From positions 478,395 through 542,394 of the forward strand of contig JAZKBU010000005.1 in NCBI GenBank assembly GCA_040388375.1: a stretch of 64,000 bases of DNA. Reading direction: 5' to 3'. Under the pieces are notes generated by a model. The model had not been told where the DNA came from, searched no databases, and was given only the letters and a program-made list of their open reading frames with translations. The translations under genes and the position numbers were made by a program. Positions 1-9,472 of the stretch are shown piece after piece (the first letter of the stretch is position 1; every line of letters starts with the position of its first letter). This DNA is from Bacteroidota bacterium (GTDB taxonomy: Bacteria; Bacteroidota; Bacteroidia; UKL13-3).

Positions 1-3000
1 TTTTAAATCGGGTTAAGTCCAATAAACCTTCATCAACAATGGCTAAAGTATAGGTCATTGCCCTGCCATTGGCTTCGCTTACCTCTACACTTTGTACCTC
101 ATCAGGTCGTAATACATCAGGTGTTTTTATAACGGGTTTTAAAACAGTTTCCGCATCGCTTACATTAATAGGTTTAATACCATATAAACGTATTGGTAAA
201 TCGTTTTTAACCTGCTCATGCGGTTGTAAGACGCTTATGTGTACAAATGCATTAGGTAGCATTTCTTTGGTAGCCTTAAATGAAAATTCAGTCTCTCCAT
301 TTTTTAAATTGGCCCAATATGTTTTTACTACTTCGGTTCCGTTCTCCACACTTATTAAAGCCCTGCCACCTGAAGTTGATGGGAAATTAATTACTACATT
401 TTCGCCTACTTTATAATCGTTTTTGTTGGTACTAAACGATAACATAGTTGCTTCTGAAGCATTGCCTCTGTTGGAACGACTGTATGTGTTTGGCCAGTCT
501 AAATAAAAAGCCTTACTGCAACTTTGGTTGTTTTTTAAATTGGTTGCTATAATTACATAACGCCCCCATTGCGGATAATCTACTTTAAAGCGGTAAGTAC
601 CTTTTCCATTTTGTATGCTGATGTTATCATTTTTGATGAGTTGGTTATACTCATTGGTAGCATAATCGCTCAGGTCTTCATCTGATTGGTCCCACCACCA
701 TCTGTATTCTATTTTATATATTTTTATATTTACATTATTGGAACCACTTACCGGTATGCCCATTTTGCTTAAATAGGCTAAATCAACTTGTATATCACTA
801 TTGGTTTCATAGTAGTCGTATTCATTTTCTAAGCCCGGCATTTTTAGTCCTACGTATTCCTGGTATGGATAATAGTTTTCGTTAAATCGGTCAGTACTAA
901 AGCCACCGCCCGGTTCAAATACTTTGGTTAAAAAATTAACATTTAAAATACCCGGTGCATTTTCACCTGCTTGTAATGTTCCGTTTATATTGGCTAATCC
1001 TTCACTGTTTAAAGTGCCGTCAAAAATACGTTCTGTTTCAGCTTGTAGTTTTCTGGTATTGTCAATAAAAGAATAACTTTCATAACCTTTAAATTGAGCA
1101 TCGCTTAAGCTGTAAGTAGCATCAATAGTTGCTTTGAAATTACTAGCTATAGCACCGTGTAACCATGTACTTGTTAAAACACCACCCAGGTTTTGCCCCT
1201 TACTTAAAAACTTGTTGTTAAAGGCTAAATTTATTTTAAGTCTGTTTGGTACAACGGTTTCAATACGTACATTTTTTTCAAACGATACATTACCAATTTT
1301 TACTTTGGCTAACCAATTTCCCGTAGGCGCGTTGTCGTCAGTGGTAGTGGTAAAATTGTAAAATCCATTTAATCCGTTGTTGCTTATTAAACGCCTGTGA
1401 ATTTGCCCCTGTGGGTTATACAATTCAAAAACAATGGGCACATCGCTTGGTAAGGTTTTGCCTTTATCGTTCAGTATAAAATTAAAGTAAATACTATCTC
1501 CAGGACGCCATACACCGCGTTCTGCATAAAGAAAGCCCTTGATTCCTTTCATTAAAGGTTTACCACCAATATCAAAACGGCTTAAGTTAAGGGCTGTATT
1601 TTCATCCAATCGTAAATAAGCTTTTTGTCCGTTATAATTGGCTATTAATAAATAAGGCTTTTGGTTTAGTTTAACGGTTGCCCAACCTTGTGCATCGGTT
1701 TTTGCATTAGTTAGCTCTATTTGTTGGTAGTTTAAAATACTTAATTTAGCGCCACCAATGGGTTGGGTTGTTTTAATATCGTTTACCGAAATAAACATAA
1801 TGCCATTGCTTCCTCGTTTGGCAATTAAACCAATATTACTTGATAGCAGGTTTCGTTTTATCCAGCGTTGGCTATTGTAATAACTGTTGTGGCAAGGATT
1901 GTCTCTTTCCTGCCAGTCGTAATCTTCAGGCCAGTAATAATCGCTGTATTCCTCTTCGTTATTGTTATCATTATCCCACTCTGCCATTGTTTCCAAATCA
2001 TCATTGTGGTTGTATGATGTTGTAGCCAGCTGATTGGTATCTTTTTCGCAGCTATATAAGCTATACTCTTTTTTGAAGCTTAACTCAATATGGTAAATAG
2101 CACCCGGCTCGGTTTTCATTACCTGCGCCAAGTCAATAGCAAATTGGTTGGAGTGGTTTAAGTCTGTTAATTTGTTTTTACCTAATAGTACTTTTCGTTT
2201 CAACATAGGTTGGCCAACACGTCTTAATTCATTGGTTCCGTCTAAATTATTTACCTGTAAAAACTGAGGTATGTTTTGTTCAAAAATTTTAATAACGGTT
2301 ACATCAACAGCACTTAAATTAACAGCTTTAAAAGGGAATAAACATTTGTTGCCATCAGGCATTATCACCCCATTACCAACTATGGAAACAGATGGCAGTT
2401 CATTGTTGAAAACCACGTTAAATGTAGCACCAATAAATAATTTATTACCCAGTGTATTTAAAATACCTTCACTTACTTTAACCGTTTTTATGCCTATAAA
2501 TTTACTATCAGAGTAAATTCTGATTTGGTTACTAAATACCGTAAAGCGTAAATCACTTATATCGTCTACCGTTATTAATCCTGCTAAATCTTGGTTAGGT
2601 TGAATAGGGTCAGAAAAAAACAGACCAATGTATTGTTCTTCTTTGTTTTCGGCATCAGCCTGGATGGCCTTAAAATCGCCAATAGCAGGTATACCAATTT
2701 TAAGCGTACCTTCTTGCTTTGCTTCAATTGCTTTGCCATTATAGCCAATAGTCACACTGTAAGCTTGGTTTAACCGTTCTAAACTATCTATAAAAAACTC
2801 ATGTGTTACACCATCTTCCTTGTGTTGCCATTTTATTTTATAGGCACTTTGATTGACACCTGCGCTTAATACTTCTTCCATTAAGGCAGCTTCTTCATAA
2901 TCAGCTGTATAAACAGTACCTCGTATGCTCACATATTTGTAATTATTGGGGTCTGCAGCAAATAAATGGGTACTTTTAATTTCAAAAGCTTGTTGAATGG

Positions 3001-3415
3001 TTTGGGTGTAAAACTCAAAAACAGCCAAGTCAGGGGCTATCTCTTTAACAACCGTACTTAATTTAAATTTTACGGTAAACTCCGTATTTCTTGGTAATAT
3101 TTTATCGGGTTTAAATGCAATAGTATAAGCATCGGTTAACACAACTGTGCCTTTTACTGATGGGCTGATGTCAAATAAATCGCTTCCATTTTGTATGATG
3201 CTGCTATCGGTAACAGGTTTATTAAGCTTAACAATAAAAGCATCGTTACGCATAATAACACTTGGGCTAAATGCTGAAATATAGGCGCCAAATGCGGGGT
3301 TGGTGTTTTTTCGTTTTGATTCAGGTTTGGCTTTAACAATCCAGATAATTCCTATGAATAAGGCAATTAAAAAAGCTACGGCTAGCTTGGGTGCGTTTGA
3401 AAGTACTTTTTGCAT
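1..3415 (-). CDS. Alpha-2-macroglobulin family protein, partial (C-terminus beyond the left edge)
   Basis: The reading frame is open from the ATG at 3415 to the left edge, giving about 1,138 residues with no stop. Bacterial alpha-2-macroglobulins are usually 1,500-1,900 residues, so the C-terminal third is missing, including any thioester (CxEQ) and the receptor-like domain. The N-terminus has one hydrophobic helix at about residues 10-27 and no lipobox cysteine, so it is probably a signal anchor. The diagnostic MG-domain motif ERGVWRPGDS lies near residue 630, and the visible end reads VDEGLLDLTRFK, typical of the A2M central domain. Members trap or inhibit proteases in the periplasm. It is divergent from the methyltransferase at 3541. 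An Asp/Glu/Asn-rich insert occurs near residues 480-500. The family call is firm; whether it is a thioester-type inhibitor cannot be seen here. Confidence 0.85.
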   Translation of the reverse strand, partial: MQKVLSNAPKLAVAFLIALFIGIIWIVKAKPESKRKNTNPAFGAYISAFSPSVIMRNDAFIVKLNKPVTDSSIIQNGSDLFDISPSVKGTVVLTDAYTIAFKPDKILPRNTEFTVKFKLSTVVKEIAPDLAVFEFYTQTIQQAFEIKSTHLFAADPNNYKYVSIRGTVYTADYEEAALMEEVLSAGVNQSAYKIKWQHKEDGVTHEFFIDSLERLNQAYSVTIGYNGKAIEAKQEGTLKIGIPAIGDFKAIQADAENKEEQYIGLFFSDPIQPNQDLAGLITVDDISDLRFTVFSNQIRIYSDSKFIGIKTVKVSEGILNTLGNKLFIGATFNVVFNNELPSVSIVGNGVIMPDGNKCLFPFKAVNLSAVDVTVIKIFEQNIPQFLQVNNLDGTNELRRVGQPMLKRKVLLGKNKLTDLNHSNQFAIDLAQVMKTEPGAIYHIELSFKKEYSLYSCEKDTNQLATTSYNHNDDLETMAEWDNDNNNEEEYSDYYWPEDYDWQERDNPCHNSYYNSQRWIKRNLLSSNIGLIAKRGSNGIMFISVNDIKTTQPIGGAKLSILNYQQIELTNAKTDAQGWATVKLNQKPYLLIANYNGQKAYLRLDENTALNLSRFDIGGKPLMKGIKGFLYAERGVWRPGDSIYFNFILNDKGKTLPSDVPIVFELYNPQGQIHRRLISNNGLNGFYNFTTTTDDNAPTGNWLAKVKIGNVSFEKNVRIETVVPNRLKINLAFNNKFLSKGQNLGGVLTSTWLHGAIASNFKATIDATYSLSDAQFKGYESYSFIDNTRKLQAETERIFDGTLNSEGLANINGTLQAGENAPGILNVNFLTKVFEPGGGFSTDRFNENYYPYQEYVGLKMPGLENEYDYYETNSDIQVDLAYLSKMGIPVSGSNNVNIKIYKIEYRWWWDQSDEDLSDYATNEYNQLIKNDNISIQNGKGTYRFKVDYPQWGRYVIIATNLKNNQSCSKAFYLDWPNTYSRSNRGNASEATMLSFSTNKNDYKVGENVVINFPSTSGGRALISVENGTEVVKTYWANLKNGETEFSFKATKEMLPNAFVHISVLQPHEQVKNDLPIRLYGIKPINVSDAETVLKPVIKTPDVLRPDEVQSVEVSEANGRAMTYTLAIVDEGLLDLTRFK

Positions 3416-3488
3416 ACTTTTAATATTAAATTTATTGATGTAAAATAAAATTATAATTTGTTGATTTACTAGTAATGTTGATTGAATG

Positions 3489-3537
3489 TTTGAATGATTT
3501 TTTAAGTTAATTTTACCTTTGGTTAAAAATAAAAGGA
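3489..3537 (+). promoter_or_regulatory. Bacteroidota-type promoter and RBS for the methyltransferase gene
   Basis: TTTG (3489-3492), a 21-base spacer and TACCTTTG (3514-3521) match the Bacteroidota -33/-7 consensus TTTG / TAnnTTTG. An AAGGA (3533-3537) sits just before the TTG start at 3541, which supports that start. The predicted leader is only about a dozen bases. Confidence 0.6.
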
Positions 3538-3540
3538 AAA

Positions 3541-4350
3541 TTGAAATTTTACTACATCAATAAATTAATTCATCATTATTTAACGTCAACGTTTATTGAT
3601 GTTTTGCACTCACCTTTTGTTTTTGATTTGTATCAAACAGCTATTCGTAGTCAGAAGGATGAAGCTAAGTTTGTGGCTATTGAAAAATGTAGAAACAGCC
3701 TTTTGACAAACAATCAAATTATCAATTATACCGATTTAGGTGCTGGTAGTAATATGCTTTCCAATGCTACACAAAAAGTAGTGAAGCAAATAGCTAAAAC
3801 CCATTTAAAACCAGCAAAAATTGCCGCTATTATTCACCGTATTGTTTTAAAATATAAATATAAAAATGTGGTTGAGTTAGGAACTTCGCTTGGTATTACT
3901 ACCAGTTATATAGCAAGTGCATTGGCTGCAAATTACAATAGCTCAGTAGTTAAATTTACTACGCTAGAAGGAGTAGCTGATGTAAAACAAATCGCTAATG
4001 AACAGTTTAAAAAGCTTAAACTAGACAATTACATTCATTCCATAGAAGGTAATTTTAATACAAAACTAGATGAAGTTTTAAAGCAGTATAATGAGTTAGA
4101 TGTTTTTTTTGTAGATGGCAATCATACCTATGAAGCTACTATGGAATATTTTAAAAAAGCATTGCCATTGGCAAACAATAATTCTGTTTTTATTTTTGAC
4201 GATATATATTGGAGTGAGGGAATGACAAAGGCATGGGAAGAAATAAAAGCCAGTGAAAAGGTGAAACAAACAGTAGATTTATTTTTTATAGGTTTGGTTT
4301 TTTTTAGAGCCGAACAAACAGAACAACATTTTAAATTACGTATTTTTTAA
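3541..4350 (+). CDS. Class I SAM-dependent methyltransferase (Methyltransf_24-like)
   Basis: This 269-residue protein has a Rossmann methyltransferase core. Motif I is VVELGTSLGITTSY at about residues 113-126. An acidic post-motif is followed by VFFVDGNHTYEAT near 195-207 and IFDDIYW near 222-228, typical of the O-methyltransferase-like family with a DGxH loop. The substrate cannot be deduced. The start codon is TTG, supported by a good RBS and promoter immediately upstream. The first 100 residues are helical and specific to the Bacteroidota version of the family. It is followed 18 bases downstream by the DUF3078 gene, so the two are probably cotranscribed. A T8 run lies at 4107-4114. Confidence 0.75.
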   Translation: MKFYYINKLIHHYLTSTFIDVLHSPFVFDLYQTAIRSQKDEAKFVAIEKCRNSLLTNNQIINYTDLGAGSNMLSNATQKVVKQIAKTHLKPAKIAAIIHRIVLKYKYKNVVELGTSLGITTSYIASALAANYNSSVVKFTTLEGVADVKQIANEQFKKLKLDNYIHSIEGNFNTKLDEVLKQYNELDVFFVDGNHTYEATMEYFKKALPLANNNSVFIFDDIYWSEGMTKAWEEIKASEKVKQTVDLFFIGLVFFRAEQTEQHFKLRIF

Positions 4351-4368
4351 ATTTTAATATTATTACTT

Positions 4369-5253
4369 ATGAAAGTTTTCTTTACTACCTGTTGCTTATT
4401 TTTAGCAAACTTTTTATTGGCTCAAAATGCTGATTCTGTAAAAGTACAAGGTCCGATTAAGTGGAAACACAATGTACAAACAGGGTTAAATTTAACTCAA
4501 TCTTCATTTTCTTCTAATTGGCAAGGTGGGGGAGTAAATTCATTGGCAATAGGAGGATTTTTAAATGCCTTAAGCACTTATGAAGGACTAAAATGGAACA
4601 TGAATAGCGATTTACAATTACAATTGGGTTTTGTAAACAATGGCGAAAGCACCACTAAAAACGCAGATAGAATTTTTTATGATTTGAAAGCAGGTAGAAA
4701 AATAGCCAAGTATTGGGATTTGTTTGTTTCCACCAATTTTCAATCACAGTTTCAGGATGGTTTTTTGTATGGTAAAAGAAGTGATGGTGGCGATTCATTG
4801 GTTTCAACCTTTATGGCACCGGCTTACCTTACTTCATCAATAGGTGTGGAATACAAACCTGTAACCTATTTCTGGGCACGTTTAGGTGTGGGTACATTAC
4901 GCCAAACATTTGTTTTAAATGAAACATTGTCTGATCGCCAGGCTTTTGGATTAGATAAAGCAGGTGACAAAGTGAGAAATCAGGCAGTATTACAAGCGGT
5001 TTTAAATTTCGACAAAGATTTACTGAAAAATATAAACTTAAAATTACGCTCATCTACTTTTTGGGATTATGTAAAATATGATAAAGCAGGTTCCGTTGTT
5101 CAGCGTTTAGATTTAAATTTAACCATGAAGGTGAACAGGTTTATCAATACCAATATACAAGCCGTTATACTGTACGATTATTTTCAATCGAAAGATTGGC
5201 AACGTTCTCAAGTGCTTTCATTAGGCATTTTGTATAATTGGACCAGACAGTAA
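4369..5253 (+). CDS. DUF3078 family exported protein, probable outer-membrane barrel
   Basis: This 294-residue protein has a cleavable signal peptide (about residues 1-18, ending LLAQ). It is followed by the WKHNVQTGLNLTQSSFSSNWQGGG block that defines DUF3078 proteins of Bacteroidota. The rest alternates hydrophobic and polar residues with many aromatic residues, as in an outer-membrane beta-barrel. Function is unknown in the family. It lies 18 bases after the methyltransferase and likely shares its transcript. Confidence 0.75.
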   Translation: MKVFFTTCCLFLANFLLAQNADSVKVQGPIKWKHNVQTGLNLTQSSFSSNWQGGGVNSLAIGGFLNALSTYEGLKWNMNSDLQLQLGFVNNGESTTKNADRIFYDLKAGRKIAKYWDLFVSTNFQSQFQDGFLYGKRSDGGDSLVSTFMAPAYLTSSIGVEYKPVTYFWARLGVGTLRQTFVLNETLSDRQAFGLDKAGDKVRNQAVLQAVLNFDKDLLKNINLKLRSSTFWDYVKYDKAGSVVQRLDLNLTMKVNRFINTNIQAVILYDYFQSKDWQRSQVLSLGILYNWTRQ

Positions 5254-5392
5254 TTTTTAGCGCTTACGATTAGGGAGTATGGTTGATAACTTTTAAGTAC
5301 AATCAATAAAATCAATCGATTTCTTTTTCTTTTTCAACATTCTGTTTTCATCTAAATTGTTAGTTTAAATTAGCAAACTATTTAAAGGAAAA

Positions 5393-8300
5393 ATGCAGTT
5401 TTCACACTTACATGTTCATACCCAGTTTTCGTTGCTTGATGGAGCTGCGGATATTGGTAATTTATACAAAAAGGCATTGGCGGATAATATGCCTGCTATT
5501 GCTATTACTGACCATGGTAATATGTTTGGTGCCTTTCAATTTGTAGCCGAAGCCTATAAACACAAAAACGATGACGGTACTTTAAAAGTAAAACCAATAG
5601 TTGGTTGCGAGTTTTATGTGGTGCCCGATAGAACTAAAAAAGCATTTACAAAGGAAGATAAAGACAAAAGAAACCATCAGTTACTTTTGGCAAAAAATGC
5701 CGAAGGTTATAAAAACTTAATTAAGCTCTGCTCCCTTGGCTATATGGAGGGAATGTATGGTAAATACCCCCGAATAGATAAAGAACTTATTTTAAAATAC
5801 CACAAGGGTTTAATTGCTACTACTTGTTGTTTAGGCGCTTTGGTACCACAAACTATTTTAAAAAAAGGAGAACAGGAAGGCGAAAAAGAATTTAAATGGT
5901 GGCTCGATTTGTTTGGCGAAGATTATTATGTAGAAATGCAACGCCACGATATTAAAGAGCAAAATGAGGTGAATGAAGTGTTGATGAAGTTTGCAGCCAA
6001 GTATAATGTAAAAGTTATAGCCTCAAATGATTCGCATTATGTTGACCAGCAAGATGCCAATGCACATGATATTTTGCTTTGTATCAATACCGGTTCATTA
6101 CAGAGCACGCCTACTTTAAAAGAGTTTTCTGACGATGATGTAACTGCCAAAGGAAGACGCTTTGCTTTTGCCAACGACCAGTTTTATTTTAAAACAACGG
6201 AAGAAATGAGTACGCTTTTTAGCGATATTCCTCAAGCCATTGATAATACAAACGAAATAGTTGGAAAAATTGAAACACTTGATTTAAAGCGGGATGTTTT
6301 ATTACCCAATTTTGAAATACCAAAAGAGTTTCAAACCCAGGATCAATACCTAAGGCATTTAACTTATGAAGGTGCCCGTAAACGTTATAGTGAGCTGACA
6401 CCAAATATAGAAGAAAGAATCAATTTTGAATTACATACCATTGAAACAATGGGTTTTGTTGGCTATTTCTTAATTGTAATGGATTTTATAAAAGCAGGTC
6501 GCGATTTAGGGGTATTTATTGGCCCTGGTCGTGGTTCGGCAGCCGGCAGTGTTGTTGCTTTTTGTATAGGCATTACTAATATTGATCCTATAAAGTACGA
6601 GTTGCTTTTTGAGCGTTTTTTAAATCCGGATAGAAAGTCGTTACCCGATATAGATACCGATTTTGATGATGTTGGAAGACAAAAAGTAATTGACTACGTA
6701 ATCCAAAAATATGGAAGAAATCAGGTAGCTCAAATTGTTACCTATGGTACCATGGCTGCTAAGTCAAGTATTAAAGATGTTTCACGTGTAATGGATTTAC
6801 CATTGGCCGATGCAAATACCTTGGCTAAACTGGTTCCATCAAAACCGGGTATTAACCTGGGTCGTTTATTACATGCACCATTAGAAGGCGAAAAGAGTTT
6901 AAGAGAAAAAGAAGGATTGGAGGGTGAGGATTTAGACAATGTAAAAAAACTTCGATTAATATACGAAGGCACTGATTTACAAAGTAGGGTTTTAAAAGAA
7001 GCCGAAAAACTGGAAGGTTCAGTAAGAGGAACAGGTGTGCATGCTGCTGGATTGATCATTGCTCCGCAAGATTTAACCGATTTAATTCCCGTAGCTGTAG
7101 CCAAAGATTCAGATTTATTGGTTACCCAATTTGAAGGTAAAGTAATTGAAGATGCCGGGGTAATTAAAATGGATTTTTTAGGGTTAAAGAATTTAACTAT
7201 TTTAAAAAATGCCCTACGTTTTATAAAGGATAATCATGGAGTAGAAATTGTACTTGACAATATTCCATTGGATGACCAAAAAACCTATGAAACAATTTTT
7301 CAAAAAGGAGATACCAATGGTATTTTCCAGTTTGAAAGTGCCGGGATGCAAAAACATTTAAAGGATTTAAAGCCGGATAAGTTTGATGACTTAGTGGCGA
7401 TGAATGCACTTTACCGTCCAGGGCCTATTGCTTATATTCCAACCTATATTAATAGAAAGCACGGAACTGAAAAGATTGAATTTGATTTACCCGAAATGCA
7501 GGAATATTTGGAACCAACTTATGGGGTTACCGTATTTCAGGAGCAGGTGATGTTGCTGTCACAAAAAATAGGCAATTTTACGAAAGGCGATGCCGATACT
7601 TTACGTAAAGCAATGGGTAAAAAAGACAGAAAAACCCTTGATAAAATGAAGGGTAAGTTTGTCGAAGGTGCTACTGCAAACGGACATCCTAAAGACGTTT
7701 TAGAAAAAATTTGGAAAGATTGGGAAGCATTTGCACAATATGCTTTCAATAAATCGCATTCGGTTTGTTATGCTTATGTAGCATTTCATACCGCTTACCT
7801 AAAAACACATTACCCTGCTGAATTTATGGCAGCTACTTTAGATAATGCTTCAGGCGATATTGATCAAATATCGTTTTTTATGGAAGAATGTAGAAGAATG
7901 GGTTTGAATATTTTTGGGCCGGATGTAAATAAATCAGAGGTAAAGTTTTCAGTTAATAAAGAAGGTGAGTTACGTTTTGGTTTAGGTGCAATAAAAGGTG
8001 TGGGAGAAGCAGCCGTTGAAGAAATAATTGCAGAAAGAAAGAAGAGTGGTCTTTACAAAAGTATTTTTGATTTAACCAAGAGAGCCAACTTAAGGGCAGT
8101 AAATAAAAAAACATTAGAAGGTTTGGCTTTTGGTGGTGCTTTTGATTGTTTTGAAGGAACGCATAGAGCCCAATACTTTTCATTAGTTGATGATTCAAAC
8201 ATTATAGAGAAAGCAATCAGGTTTGGGAATGCTGCTCAAATGAATGAAAATGCTAACCAACAAAGTTTGTTTGGAGGAGGCGTTTCTATGAGCTTACCGG

Positions 8301-8974
8301 AACCAAGCATACCACCGGTTGAAACCTGGAGTTTAATGGAACAGTTGAAAAAAGAAAAAGATGTTATTGGTATTTACTTATCAGGTCATCCTCTTGATCC
8401 ATTTAAAATAGAAATAGATAAATTAGCATCACATCCTTTAACAGAGCTAAAAGAATTAAAGCCTTTAAAAGGGGTTGAGCTGAAAATTATTGGTGTTGTA
8501 GCTTCTGTTAACCATAGAATAAGTAAAGCAGGTAAGCCTTTTGGTAGTTTTATAATTGAAGATTTTAATGGAACATTAGATATTCCATTATTTGGAGAGA
8601 ATTATTTGAACTATAAAAAATACATGGAAGTTGGTTATTATTTATACATAAAGGGGCGAGTAGATAATAGATGGGGCAAGGAAGATGATTTTGAGTTTAA
8701 GATAGGCTCCATAGAAATGTTACCGGAAATAAGAGAGAAGTATATTAAAACTATCAGTATTGAAATAGATATAGAGTCGTTAGATGACAAGTTGGTTTCC
8801 TTTATACATGACACCGTGAAAGAAAATAACGGCTCAGCACTATTGAACTTAATAGTGATAAATAAAAATGAACAAATGAAAATAAGTATGCGGTCAAGTA
8901 AATATCAAGTTTCATTGACTAATGAATTACTTAAAAGTTTTGACGATATTGGACTTAACTACAGACTCAATTAA
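5393..8974 (+). CDS. dnaE: DNA polymerase III subunit alpha
   Basis: This is the replicative polymerase catalytic subunit, 1,193 residues, a normal DnaE length. The PHP domain starts with HLHVHTQFSLLDG at residues 5-17 and carries DHGN, GCEFYV and NDSHY, so its metal-binding residues look intact. The C-family palm has the catalytic PDIDTDFDD near residues 417-425 and FIGPGRGSAAGS before it. A helix-hairpin-helix stretch (GLGAIKGVGEAAVE) lies near 863 and an OB-fold near 1030-1110. An AAAGGA (5384-5389) precedes the ATG. It appears to be transcribed alone, with trxA having its own promoter-like sequence downstream. Confidence 0.97.
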   Translation: MQFSHLHVHTQFSLLDGAADIGNLYKKALADNMPAIAITDHGNMFGAFQFVAEAYKHKNDDGTLKVKPIVGCEFYVVPDRTKKAFTKEDKDKRNHQLLLAKNAEGYKNLIKLCSLGYMEGMYGKYPRIDKELILKYHKGLIATTCCLGALVPQTILKKGEQEGEKEFKWWLDLFGEDYYVEMQRHDIKEQNEVNEVLMKFAAKYNVKVIASNDSHYVDQQDANAHDILLCINTGSLQSTPTLKEFSDDDVTAKGRRFAFANDQFYFKTTEEMSTLFSDIPQAIDNTNEIVGKIETLDLKRDVLLPNFEIPKEFQTQDQYLRHLTYEGARKRYSELTPNIEERINFELHTIETMGFVGYFLIVMDFIKAGRDLGVFIGPGRGSAAGSVVAFCIGITNIDPIKYELLFERFLNPDRKSLPDIDTDFDDVGRQKVIDYVIQKYGRNQVAQIVTYGTMAAKSSIKDVSRVMDLPLADANTLAKLVPSKPGINLGRLLHAPLEGEKSLREKEGLEGEDLDNVKKLRLIYEGTDLQSRVLKEAEKLEGSVRGTGVHAAGLIIAPQDLTDLIPVAVAKDSDLLVTQFEGKVIEDAGVIKMDFLGLKNLTILKNALRFIKDNHGVEIVLDNIPLDDQKTYETIFQKGDTNGIFQFESAGMQKHLKDLKPDKFDDLVAMNALYRPGPIAYIPTYINRKHGTEKIEFDLPEMQEYLEPTYGVTVFQEQVMLLSQKIGNFTKGDADTLRKAMGKKDRKTLDKMKGKFVEGATANGHPKDVLEKIWKDWEAFAQYAFNKSHSVCYAYVAFHTAYLKTHYPAEFMAATLDNASGDIDQISFFMEECRRMGLNIFGPDVNKSEVKFSVNKEGELRFGLGAIKGVGEAAVEEIIAERKKSGLYKSIFDLTKRANLRAVNKKTLEGLAFGGAFDCFEGTHRAQYFSLVDDSNIIEKAIRFGNAAQMNENANQQSLFGGGVSMSLPEPSIPPVETWSLMEQLKKEKDVIGIYLSGHPLDPFKIEIDKLASHPLTELKELKPLKGVELKIIGVVASVNHRISKAGKPFGSFIIEDFNGTLDIPLFGENYLNYKKYMEVGYYLYIKGRVDNRWGKEDDFEFKIGSIEMLPEIREKYIKTISIEIDIESLDDKLVSFIHDTVKENNGSALLNLIVINKNEQMKISMRSSKYQVSLTNELLKSFDDIGLNYRLN

Positions 8975-9013
8975 AAGTTAATGGCTTAAGAATTAAATTG
9001 AACTGACATTTTG

Positions 9014-9043
9014 TTTGTATTTTATAAATTGGGTTTTAAATTG
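9014..9043 (+). promoter_or_regulatory. Probable trxA promoter
   Basis: TTTG (9014-9017), a 19-base spacer and TAAATTG (9037-9043) resemble the Bacteroidota -33/-7 elements, although the -7 box lacks one T of TAnnTTTG. It lies in the dnaE-trxA gap, upstream of the ATG at 9085. Confidence 0.4.
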
Positions 9044-9084
9044 CATACGTAATCACGATAATTAAATATTAAAATAAATAAATT

Positions 9085-9405
9085 ATGGCATTAGAAATAA
9101 ATGATGGCAACTTTGAGGAAGTTGTTTTAAAATCGAAAGTCCCTGTATTAGTTGATTTTTGGGCAGAATGGTGTGGTCCTTGCCGTATGGTAGGTCCGTT
9201 AGTTGATGAGCTTTCAAAAGAGTATGATGGCAAAGCGGTTATAGGAAAAGTAAATGTTGATTTTAACCCTAAAATAGCTACTGACTACGGTATTATGAGT
9301 ATTCCAGCTTTATTGTTTTTTAAAGATGGGCAGTTGGTTGACAAACAAGTTGGCGCTGTTCCAAAACATATTTTGGCAGGTAAACTTGATGCTCAATTGG
9401 CATAA
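9085..9405 (+). CDS. trxA: Thioredoxin
   Basis: This 106-residue cytoplasmic thioredoxin has the active site WAEWCGPCR at about residues 27-35 and the cis-proline segment MSIPALLFF near 72-80. There is no signal peptide, so it acts as the general cytosolic disulfide reductant. It stands alone, with a promoter-like sequence before it and a strong terminator after it. Confidence 0.95.
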   Translation: MALEINDGNFEEVVLKSKVPVLVDFWAEWCGPCRMVGPLVDELSKEYDGKAVIGKVNVDFNPKIATDYGIMSIPALLFFKDGQLVDKQVGAVPKHILAGKLDAQLA

Positions 9406-9430
9406 AATTAAATATTCATACAATAATTAA

Positions 9431-9465
9431 AATCCCTTTAAAAACTAAAGGGATTTTTTATTTTT
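9431..9465 (+). terminator. Rho-independent terminator after trxA
   Basis: A perfect 10-bp stem (AATCCCTTTA / TAAAGGGATT, 9431-9440 and 9446-9455) with a 5-base loop is followed by a T-rich run to 9465. Confidence 0.85.
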
Positions 9466-9472
9466 ACGCACT

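Noticed and set aside
69-416. 115-residue plus-strand frame at the left edge, and other plus-strand frames up to 2773
   Set aside because: They are opposite the intact alpha-2-macroglobulin frame, which is continuous from 3415 to the edge.
6742-7104. 120-residue minus-strand frame
   Set aside because: It lies wholly inside dnaE and has no independent signal.
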